Source: Neobacillus sp. FSL H8-0543
GTDB lineage: Bacteria; Bacillota; Bacilli; Bacillales; Cytobacillaceae
Direction of reading: 5' to 3'
Assembly (NCBI RefSeq): GCF_038592905.1
Contig: NZ_CP151943.1
Coordinates: 3,112,501 to 3,176,500, forward strand
DNA: 64,000 nucleotides
Shown: piece after piece, positions 7,500 to 13,793 of the stretch
Position numbering within the stretch: position 1 is the stretch's first letter
Layout: every line of letters starts with the position of its first letter
Program-made: the position numbers and the translations under genes
Notes under the pieces: model-generated
The model's input: only the letters and a program-made list of their open reading frames with translations
What the model was told of the DNA's origin: nothing
Database searches by the model: none

Positions 7500-8294
7500 A
7501 TGCACGACATAACGTTAATTCAAGGAATACTGCTTGTTGTATTAGCCATTATTGTTGGTTTAGATGCATGGTTAGAGGGCTTCTTCATCTTTAGACCAAT
7601 TATCGTTTCCACTGTTGTTGGATTCATTTTAGGGGATGTAAAGTTAGGAATTATCTGTGGTGGTTTAACGGAACTTGCCTTCGCGGGATTAACCCCGGCA
7701 GGTGGCACACAGCCGCCTAACCCGGTATTAGCGGGTATTATGACACCGGTTTTAGCGTATACGGCAGGTGTTGATGAAAAAACGGCAATCGGTTTAGCCT
7801 TGCCATTTAGCTTTTTAATGCAATATATTCTATTATTCTACTATTCTTCTTTTTCTGTATTTATGGTTAAAGCAGACAAGTATGCTAAAGAAGCAAATAC
7901 GGGAGCCTTCGCTAGATTAAATATTTTAATGCTTATTATTGTCGCTGCAACAAATGGTCTTGTTGTTTTTCTATCTGCCTATGTAGCTCAAACACCAATG
8001 AGAAATTTGGTAGAATCAATGCCCGAATGGTTAACACATGGCTTTGGTGTAGCAGGTGGAATCTTACCTGCAGTAGGTTTCGCTTTATTATTACGTGTCA
8101 TGATGAAAAAAGAACTTGTGCCATTCTTCATTGTTGGATTTGTGTTCGCATCATTTATTCCGTACTCAAACCTTTTGCCAGTGGCTGTAATCGGTGCAGC
8201 ACTAGCATTGTACGATTATTTTAACAACCAAAAGAAACAAACTTTTGCACCTTCAACACCTGACGGAGGAGTGGATTATAGTGACGGAATCTAA
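7500..8294 (+). CDS. PTS mannose-family IIC component
   Basis: The 264-residue polytopic protein has the sorbose/mannose IIC pattern, with LTELAFAGLTPAGGTQPPNPVLAGI in the N-terminal third. It forms the membrane channel with IID. It starts 11 bp after IIB with GGGGG upstream, and overlaps the start of IID by 14 bp. The sequence is of the AgaW-like subgroup by overall look, which supports an amino-sugar substrate but does not fix it. Confidence 0.9.
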   Translation: MHDITLIQGILLVVLAIIVGLDAWLEGFFIFRPIIVSTVVGFILGDVKLGIICGGLTELAFAGLTPAGGTQPPNPVLAGIMTPVLAYTAGVDEKTAIGLALPFSFLMQYILLFYYSSFSVFMVKADKYAKEANTGAFARLNILMLIIVAATNGLVVFLSAYVAQTPMRNLVESMPEWLTHGFGVAGGILPAVGFALLLRVMMKKELVPFFIVGFVFASFIPYSNLLPVAVIGAALALYDYFNNQKKQTFAPSTPDGGVDYSDGI

Positions 8295-9081
8295 ACGCGT
8301 GTTAACAAAAAAGGATATTACGAAGCTCGCATTTCGCAGTTTGTTTTTACAGGCAAGCTTTAACTATGAACGCATGCAGGCTGGCGGCTGGTTATGGTCC
8401 ATGCTTCCTGCATTGAAGAAAATACATAAAGATGATAAAAAGGCATTATCTGAGTCCATGGAGGATAACTTGGAATTTATCAACACCCATCCAAACCTGG
8501 TAGGTTTCCTAATGGGTTTGCTTCTTTCCTTGGAAGAAAATAAAGAAGATCGGAATTTAATCAAAAGTTTAAAGGTTGCTTTGTTTGCTCCGCTTGCAGG
8601 AATTGGTGACGCAATATTCTGGTTTACGATTCTTCCAATTGTTGCTGGTATTTCCGCCTCTTTTGCGATGCAAGGAAGTATTGTCGGACCGCTCATTTTC
8701 TTGGCAGTCTATATCGGTATTTTTGTCCTTCGGATTGTGTGGACTCACATGGGCTATGAACTTGGAACAAATGCTGTTGAAAAAATAAAAACTAGTTCCC
8801 AGTCTATTTCTAAATCTGCAAGTATTCTTGGAAGTACCGTTATTGGTGGATTAATTGCAGCTTATGTTCATATTACGGTGCTTTCTGAAGTGAAAATTAA
8901 TAAAGAGCATGCCGTTAATCTACAAACAGATTTCTTTGATAAAGTATTTCCAAATATCTTACCGTTAGGCTTTACCTTACTAATGTTTTATTTCCTTAAG
9001 AAAAAGAAAGCGAGCCCTGTATTACTAATTGCTGTTACCTTTGGCATTGCCATCTTATTTTCAGCTTTAGGAGTGTTGTAA
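8281..9081 (+). CDS. PTS mannose-family IID component
   Basis: The protein begins VTESKRVLTKKDITKLAFRS and contains the IID signatures FNYERMQAGGW and PLAGIGDAIFWF, with C-terminal membrane segments; 266 residues. IID pairs with IIC in the membrane. The GTG at 8281 is favoured because GGAGG lies 11 bases upstream. The earlier in-frame TTG at 8245 lies inside IIC and has no ribosome site. The overlap with IIC indicates translational coupling. Confidence 0.9.
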   Translation: MTESKRVLTKKDITKLAFRSLFLQASFNYERMQAGGWLWSMLPALKKIHKDDKKALSESMEDNLEFINTHPNLVGFLMGLLLSLEENKEDRNLIKSLKVALFAPLAGIGDAIFWFTILPIVAGISASFAMQGSIVGPLIFLAVYIGIFVLRIVWTHMGYELGTNAVEKIKTSSQSISKSASILGSTVIGGLIAAYVHITVLSEVKINKEHAVNLQTDFFDKVFPNILPLGFTLLMFYFLKKKKASPVLLIAVTFGIAILFSALGVL

Positions 9082-9082
9082 A

Positions 9083-9523
9083 ATGAAGAAACTTATTATT
9101 ACCGGTCATGGTCAATATGCTAGCGGTTTGAAAAGCTCTTTAGAATTATTGGCTGGCCCCAATGACGATCTCATTTTCATCGATTTCCCTGCTGAGTTGA
9201 ATGAGGCTGGGTTAAAGCAACAAATGGAAGAAGCAATTCAATCCGTTAGTCGGGACGATGAGATATTATTTATTTGTGATATACTAGGCGGGACCCCTTA
9301 CAAAAATGCAGCTATATTATCGAACGATAATGACCAGTTTGAGGTAGTTGCAGGCTGTAACCTGGGTTCCATCCTCGAGGCTGTTTTTCAAAAGGAAACG
9401 ATGTCAATTGTTGACTTAGCCAACTCCTTGGTCGATTCAAGTAAAAAATATACTGTGAAGTTTGAAAAGGTACGGGAAACTCAGCCGGTTCAAACCAATA
9501 GTTCCTTTATGGACGGTATTTAG
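9083..9523 (+). CDS. PTS mannose-family IIA component
   Basis: The 146-residue protein starts MKKLIITGHGQYASG; His9 is the site phosphorylated by HPr. FICDILGGTPYKNA is the second conserved IIA motif. Its ATG overlaps almost directly with the end of IID (one base gap), so IID and IIA are coupled. IIA, IIB and IIC/IID being separate genes is the usual AgaF/V/W/E arrangement. The C-terminal tail (about residues 125-146) is polar and variable. Confidence 0.9.
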   Translation: MKKLIITGHGQYASGLKSSLELLAGPNDDLIFIDFPAELNEAGLKQQMEEAIQSVSRDDEILFICDILGGTPYKNAAILSNDNDQFEVVAGCNLGSILEAVFQKETMSIVDLANSLVDSSKKYTVKFEKVRETQPVQTNSSFMDGI

Positions 9524-9555
9524 GTTAAGTATTTCTCAGGAAGGAGGAGAAAAAA

Positions 9556-10293
9556 ATGCAACGAATAGATAAGCAGAGTCCTCTCCCTCTCTATATCCAG
9601 CTTATGGAACGCCTTCTAAACATGATTGAAGAGGGAAAGTACTGTGAACATGATAAGCTTCCTTCCGAGAGAGAATTATGTGAGCAATTCGATGTAAGTC
9701 GAATAACAGTGAGGCAAACTTTTCAGGAATTAGAAAAAGAAGGCTACATTTACAAAAAGCACGGCAAAGGCACCTATGTTGCCTCTAAAAAACATGGGCA
9801 GCAACTTCTAACGGTTTGGACCTTTACTGAAGAAATGATCCGTAGCGATAAACATCCGGAAACACAAGTGCTTTCATTTGAACGTGTTCAATCGAAAGAA
9901 AAGATTAGGACTGCGCTACAGTTCGAGGGAACGGAAGAGGTATTCAAAGTGAAGCGTCTTAGGCTGGCGGATGGGCTCCCTTTACTCTATGAAGTTTCTT
10001 ACTTGCCCGTTAAGTGGTTTCCGGATCTTACTCGAGAGCAACTCAAAGAGAAATCTATGTATCAGGTCTTTGAGGAGAAATATTCAATAAAAGTTGAAAA
10101 AGCAGTAGAGCAATTTCATGCCGTTAATATTAATGAAAATGAGGCAAAACTTCTTAAAATAAAGCCCTCTACTGCTTGCATGAAGATTGTGCGTCATGCC
10201 CTTTTTGAGGGGTCTGTGGTAGAGTATACCGAAAGCATTGCTAGAGGAGATCAATTCTTCTATACAGCTGAATTAAACAATAAACTATATTAA
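9556..10293 (+). CDS. GntR/HutC repressor of the PTS operon
   Basis: Residues 1-75 are a GntR winged helix (LPSERELCEQFDVSRITVRQ), and residues about 95-240 are a UTRA effector domain, as in NagR/YvoA and AgaR2-type proteins, which bind amino-sugar phosphates. The 245-residue length is normal. AAGGAGGAG lies upstream of the ATG. It is co-transcribed with the PTS genes, and three perfect operators flank the operon, so autoregulation as well as control of the downstream isomerase is expected. The stop codon lies inside a 40-bp perfect palindrome. Confidence 0.9.
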   Translation: MQRIDKQSPLPLYIQLMERLLNMIEEGKYCEHDKLPSERELCEQFDVSRITVRQTFQELEKEGYIYKKHGKGTYVASKKHGQQLLTVWTFTEEMIRSDKHPETQVLSFERVQSKEKIRTALQFEGTEEVFKVKRLRLADGLPLLYEVSYLPVKWFPDLTREQLKEKSMYQVFEEKYSIKVEKAVEQFHAVNINENEAKLLKIKPSTACMKIVRHALFEGSVVEYTESIARGDQFFYTAELNNKLY

Positions 10294-10319
10294 ACTCAAT
10301 TGAGTTTAATATAGTTTAT
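10280..10319. terminator. 40-bp perfect palindrome over the repressor stop codon
   Basis: The 20-bp arms (10280-10299 and 10300-10319) pair without a loop. The stop TAA is 10291-10293. The stem is AT-rich and no long T-run follows, so it may act as an intrinsic transcript end or stabiliser rather than a classic terminator. It separates the PTS-repressor operon from the isomerase transcript. Confidence 0.6.
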
Positions 10320-10327
10320 ATCTTAAC

Positions 10328-10347
10328 TGGTTATGACAACATAACCA
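10328..10347. promoter_or_regulatory. HutC-type operator O3
   Basis: It is identical in all 20 positions to O1 (TGGTTATG-ACAA-CATAACCA), 85 bp before the isomerase start. It indicates that the isomerase gene has its own repressor-controlled promoter. I could not assign its -35/-10 with confidence; A/T-rich boxes lie in the palindrome just upstream. Confidence 0.85.
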
Positions 10348-10412
10348 TAGGGGAAATAAATATGTTTTTACCATTTTCTAATGACAGTTTTTCCTAAAGG
10401 GGAATGAAAAAT

Positions 10413-11156
10413 ATGGTTCAAAATAGAGTGAATTTCAAAATCGATGTGGCAGATGATTATGAAATAATGTCTCTACGTGCTGCTGAAAAGATTATTAAAC
10501 AAGTAAAAAATAAACCTGAATCGTTGTTATGTCTTGCTGCAGGAAGTACGCCGACAGGAACACTGAAATATTTGGTGGAAGCTTCAAGAAGGAACGAAGT
10601 TGATTTTTCCCAATGTTTTTTTGTGGGATTAGATGAGTTTGTTGGTTTATCGTGGGAAGATGTAGGAAGCTGTTATCATTATGTTTCTGAGCATTTTTTC
10701 AGACCTCTTAATATTTCCCATGACCGGATTCACTTCTTTAAGGCAAACAATGGAAATTTAAAAGAGGAGTGTGATGAAACTGATAGTTACATACTCGAAC
10801 ATGGAGGAATTGATGTGTTGCTTCTTGGTGTGGGAGTTAACGGCCATCTTGGTTTAAACGAACCATTTGTCAGTTTAGATCTTAATTCCCATGTTATTAA
10901 ATTGTCAGATAGCACGAAAGTAGTCGGACAAAAATACTTCAATCAGGAAAAGAAACTAGAACAAGGAATTACCATTGGATTAAAGCAAGTTTTAGAAAGT
11001 AAAACGGTTGTACTGATTGCGAATGGAGCTGTAAAAAGGGAAGCCATGGCAGCACTTGTAATAGGAACTGTAGATGAAAAATTCCCTGTTTCATGTTTGA
11101 ACTTACATGAAAATTGCTTCGTCTATTTAGATAAGGAAGCCAACCCGGAAAGGTAA
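10413..11156 (+). CDS. Glucosamine/galactosamine-6-phosphate deaminase-isomerase (NagB/AgaI family)
   Basis: The protein has the NagB fold motifs: AAGSTPTGT near residues 42-50, VGLDEFVG at 71-78 (catalytic Asp/Glu) and GVNGHLGLNEP at 141-151 with the ring-opening His145. It would convert the amino-sugar 6-phosphate from the PTS into a ketohexose 6-phosphate and ammonia. AgaI (galactosamine-6-P) and NagB/GamA (glucosamine-6-P) are both about this length, so the epimer is undecided. No NagA/AgaA deacetylase is nearby, which favours a non-acetylated amino sugar. ATG 10413 has GGGG ten bases upstream; ATG 10404 would be too close to it. Confidence 0.82.
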   Translation: MVQNRVNFKIDVADDYEIMSLRAAEKIIKQVKNKPESLLCLAAGSTPTGTLKYLVEASRRNEVDFSQCFFVGLDEFVGLSWEDVGSCYHYVSEHFFRPLNISHDRIHFFKANNGNLKEECDETDSYILEHGGIDVLLLGVGVNGHLGLNEPFVSLDLNSHVIKLSDSTKVVGQKYFNQEKKLEQGITIGLKQVLESKTVVLIANGAVKREAMAALVIGTVDEKFPVSCLNLHENCFVYLDKEANPER

Positions 11157-11164
11157 CTTATTAT

Positions 11165-11193
11165 AGCTAGGATTTTCTGTTCCTAGCTTTTTT
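11165..11193 (+). terminator. Terminator after the isomerase gene
   Basis: AGCTAGGA (11165-11172) pairs with TCCTAGCT (11181-11188), followed by TTTTTT. Confidence 0.9.
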
Positions 11194-11222
11194 CTATTTG
11201 ATAATAAAAGAGGGTGATAGAG

Positions 11223-11999
11223 ATGGAAAATAGTATTATATTTTTTGATATTGACGGGACACTTATTGACGAAGATAAAAATGTTCCGAGAACAACGAAG
11301 GAAGCCATTTTTCAATTAAAAGAACGAGGTCATGAAGTGGCCATTGCAACCGGGCGTGCCCCCTACATGTATGAAGACTTGCGAAAAGAACTAGATATTC
11401 ATACCTATGTTAGTTTTAATGGACAGCTGGTTGTGGTAAAAGATGAGGTTATCTATACTAATCCATTAAATAAAGAAGCCTTGCATTTGCTTACATGTAT
11501 GGCTAAAAAACATAACCACCCAATTATTTATATGGACGAATATGAGATGAAGGCTAATGTTTTACAACATGACTTTATTACTGAGAGCCTTAATTCCTTA
11601 AAATTGCCAGTCCAAGCGAGTCTAGATCCTAACTATTATAAAGGTAGAGATATTTTTCAATCAATGTTATTCATAGAAGAACAAGAAGAGTTGCTATATG
11701 AGCAGACATTTAAAGATTTCAAATTTGTCCGCTGGCACCCTTTATCAGTTGATATTGATCCAGCAGGAGGATCAAAGGCAAAAGGAATTGAGATAGTCCT
11801 AAGGCATTTAGGATATTCTATGGATCAAGTTTATGCTTTTGGCGATGGGTTAAATGATATTGAAATGCTATCATTTACCCCAAATAGCGTCGCGATGGGA
11901 AATGCAGAGCCATTAACCAAAAAAGCCGCCAAATATATAACCAAATCAGTCAACGAGGATGGTATATTACACGGGATAAAAATGGTCGGTTTGCTGTAG
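11223..11999 (+). CDS. HAD-superfamily Cof-type phosphatase (YkrA-like)
   Basis: The 258-residue protein has motif I FFDIDGT with nucleophile Asp9 and Asp11, motif II in IATGRAP, a C2 cap in the middle, and motif IV FGDGLNDIEML. It should dephosphorylate small phosphorylated metabolites; sequence resembles Bacillus YkrA. ATG 11223 is preferred, with AAGAGGG eight bases upstream; an in-frame GTG at 11214 would add three residues. It lies after a terminator, so co-expression with the PTS genes is not certain. Confidence 0.85.
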   Translation: MENSIIFFDIDGTLIDEDKNVPRTTKEAIFQLKERGHEVAIATGRAPYMYEDLRKELDIHTYVSFNGQLVVVKDEVIYTNPLNKEALHLLTCMAKKHNHPIIYMDEYEMKANVLQHDFITESLNSLKLPVQASLDPNYYKGRDIFQSMLFIEEQEELLYEQTFKDFKFVRWHPLSVDIDPAGGSKAKGIEIVLRHLGYSMDQVYAFGDGLNDIEMLSFTPNSVAMGNAEPLTKKAAKYITKSVNEDGILHGIKMVGLL

Positions 12000-12087
12000 G
12001 TATCATCGTTTGAGTAATTTCATAAAGTACCTACTGTGTAAATTCATCATTTTTATTCAGTAATATTGGAGAAAGTGATTTTTGACA

Positions 12088-12255
12088 ATGGCAGCGATAA
12101 ATAATTGGGAAATTGCAAAAATAATTGCAGAATTGGATAAAGTTAACCAAATGAAAATGAATGATCACACATCGATCCAACAAGCACCTGAGCCTTTGTT
12201 ACGAGGTAGCTTCACAAATAAAAAACGGGCCGAGGCCCGTTTTCTCATTACATAA
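12088..12255 (+). CDS. Short open frame of uncertain status
   Basis: ATG 12088 opens 55 codons (MAAINNWEIAKIIAELDKVN...). The only Shine-Dalgarno-like stretch (GGAGAAAG) is 16 bases upstream, too far. The last ~14 codons read through a copied terminator hairpin, so the end of the frame is certainly not ancestral. The N-terminal 40 residues look like a plausible amphipathic helix and may be the head of a gene whose tail was replaced. Function unknown. Confidence 0.3.
   Translation: MAAINNWEIAKIIAELDKVNQMKMNDHTSIQQAPEPLLRGSFTNKKRAEARFLIT
12212..12255 (-). repeat. Duplicated 3' end of the RND pump gene (stop codon plus terminator)
   Basis: This stretch matches 13757-13799 with one indel. It includes the hairpin ACGGGCC-GA-GGCCCGT (12225-12240), with T-run on the minus strand, and the last Met codon and stop of the RND gene. 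Here no pump gene follows, so it is an orphan copy. Confidence 0.75.
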
Positions 12256-12362
12256 ATACGCTAAGACAAGTTGGATCATTTTTGAAATTTTTCAAATAAC
12301 CCTATTTATTCTAAGAGGCTGTTTCAAAGAGAAAGCTTTGAAACAACCTCTTATTCTGTTCG
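12256..12362 (+). pseudogene. Duplicated 3' end of the gene at 6052-6291 with its terminator
   Basis: From AATACGCTAAGACAA onward, about 107 bp match 6248-6354 at roughly nine of ten positions, covering the last ~14 codons, stop codon and terminator hairpin (12314-12355). The body of the gene is missing: immediately upstream lies the orphan RND gene end. The rest of 12363-12455 shows nothing. Confidence 0.8.
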
Positions 12363-12455
12363 CCTATATTCTCTTTTTATCTGGGGGCGATTGTAATACA
12401 AGAGTAGTTGCTTCTTGTAATATTGCAGCTGGTTAGGAAAGAAGAAATAAAAAAG

Positions 12456-12480
12456 AAAAACCGTTCATTTTTTTGAACGG
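12456..12480 (-). terminator. Terminator of the LysE gene
   Basis: CCGTTCA (12461-12467) and TGAACGG (12474-12480) form the stem; a T-run follows on the minus strand. Confidence 0.8.
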
Positions 12481-12513
12481 CGAGAATCAAATTAAAACTG
12501 TTAATAAATTAAT

Positions 12514-13146
12514 TTAACTTGCTGTTTTTATTCCAAATCCCACCAGAACTAATCCGGTTGATTTTTGGAATACCTTCTGAAATCTAGAATTATTTAACCA
12601 TTTTTTCGCAAAATCCATTAGATATATAAGAAATAGGAACCAAGTTATTGCGAGTAAGGTTAGAATTAATGCTAATACAATAAGTTGCTGATTTACATTC
12701 CCACTCAAATTGATAAATTGAGGCATTACTGTTATATAAACCAAAACCGTCTTTGGATTAAGAATATTACTAACTAACGCTTGTTTAAAGGATTCTTTAT
12801 TATGTTGATTCGAAGACTCTGTTGTAGGCTTATTTGTTTGTTGTTGCATTTCTTCTAAAGAAAAAAAGCTTTTAGCAAAAAAACTTTTTATACCTAAAAA
12901 AATTAAGTATGCGGCACCCAAATATTTAATTGTACTGAAAAGAACCACTGACTGAGCAATGACAACTGCTAATCCAAGAACAGCAATAAGTGTCCAAAAA
13001 GTAAGTCCTGTTGCCATTCCGAGTACCGTAAAACCTCCAGCTTTTGTTCCGTAGCTAAGAGTATTTTTCACAAGAAGCATAGTATCTGCCCCTGGTATAA
13101 TAACCATCATTGCAGCAATTGAAATGTAAGTAAGTAGGCTATCCAT
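12514..13146 (-). CDS. LysE/RhtB-family amino-acid exporter
   Basis: The 210-residue protein has about six membrane segments. Near the N-terminus it has the LysE-family IIPGADTMLLVKNTLSYG stretch and in the middle NILNPKTVLVYITVMPQF, the second family motif. A polar, Gln/Asn-rich loop (about residues 95-120) separates helices 3 and 4. It should export an amino acid or homoserine-lactone-like molecule across the cytoplasmic membrane; substrate unknown. GGGGGAA precedes the ATG. No divergent Lrp/LysR regulator is present. Confidence 0.85.
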   Translation of the reverse strand: MDSLLTYISIAAMMVIIPGADTMLLVKNTLSYGTKAGGFTVLGMATGLTFWTLIAVLGLAVVIAQSVVLFSTIKYLGAAYLIFLGIKSFFAKSFFSLEEMQQQTNKPTTESSNQHNKESFKQALVSNILNPKTVLVYITVMPQFINLSGNVNQQLIVLALILTLLAITWFLFLIYLMDFAKKWLNNSRFQKVFQKSTGLVLVGFGIKTAS

Positions 13147-13348
13147 AATATTCCCCCTTTAATCTATATGATTTAAAGTAATATTAAATTATTTAGACGG
13201 TTTTAACAATTAATAATTGGAATCTTATGATAACGGGTCGATGCTTTAATAATCGAAGCATCGCTTTCCTTGCTCTACTACCGGTGCAGTTTTGTTTAAT
13301 AAGAAATATATAATCGTCTTTTTATACAGTATGGGGTATATTATTTCT

Positions 13349-13371
13349 GGCTGTTTTCGCATAGATTGTTG
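13349..13371 (+). repeat. GGCTGTTTTCG-type intergenic repeat, copy 1
   Basis: GGCTGTTTTCGCATAGATTG closely matches 22646-22668 (same strand) and the reverse strand of 23203-23225. The surrounding 13150-13630 has no gene. It includes an 8-bp inverted repeat at 13239-13263 and a less AT-rich stretch at about 13415-13565 with short open frames only. Confidence 0.5.
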
Positions 13372-13648
13372 TTTTACTTACTAATTATATTAACACCTTT
13401 ATAGAAGTTACTTAGGGTTGGGACTCGATTGCCTTGGTTTCAACAAACCTGTCCGAAGTTACGTAAAAAGGGTCATGAACGACAAAACGCAATCAGACGG
13501 TAGTGGGAATGACGGAGTTACCTCAGGTCGGACTCGAATGGTCTCCAATTATCCTAACATCCTCGAAGTCGCCATTAAAATGAACACAATTTAATACAGG
13601 AGCAACAAATTTTACAAAAAGAGCCTTATATTTAAAGGAGGTTAATAA

Positions 13649-13703
13649 ATACTCAATAAATATAATGTAGGTATACTGCTATTTGATTATGTTGATGAAA
13701 TTG
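13649..13703 (+). pseudogene. 5' fragment of a DJ-1/PfpI-like gene
   Basis: AAAGGAGG at 13634-13641 is followed, after seven bases, by ATA where a start codon is expected, then the frame reads LNKYNVGILLFDYVDEIG. That is the first beta strand of DJ-1/PfpI or GATase-like regulators. The frame then runs into repeat copy B (13704) and stops within six codons. It looks like a gene whose body was lost at the repeat and whose ATG has decayed to ATA. The family call rests on 18 residues only. Confidence 0.45.
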
Positions 13704-13755
13704 GTGTCAGTCCCCTGGTAAACTAAAGCTTTAACACATCGGTAATCCCAATTTT
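13704..13755 (+). repeat. Repeat copy B (about 52 bp)
   Basis: It matches 6679-6731: GTGTCAGTCCCC, TAAACTAAAGCTTTAAC, ATCGG and CCCAATTTTT are shared. The GGGGGACCCC hairpin of copy A has decayed here. It cuts off the DJ-1-like fragment on its left and abuts the RND terminator on its right. Confidence 0.5.
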
Positions 13756-13765
13756 TTAACAAATA

Positions 13766-13786
13766 AAAAAACGGGCCGAGGCCCGT
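13766..13786 (-). terminator. Terminator of the RND pump gene
   Basis: ACGGGCC-GA-GGCCCGT (13771-13786), with seven T on the minus strand directly after the stem, seven bases past the stop codon. A copy lies at 12225-12240. Confidence 0.9.
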
Positions 13787-13793
13787 TTTCTCA

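Noticed and set aside
13415..13565. Less AT-rich patch that I checked for a tRNA or small RNA (contains GGACTCGAATGG)
   Set aside because: No cloverleaf or acceptor pairing could be built, and no promoter or terminator frames it.
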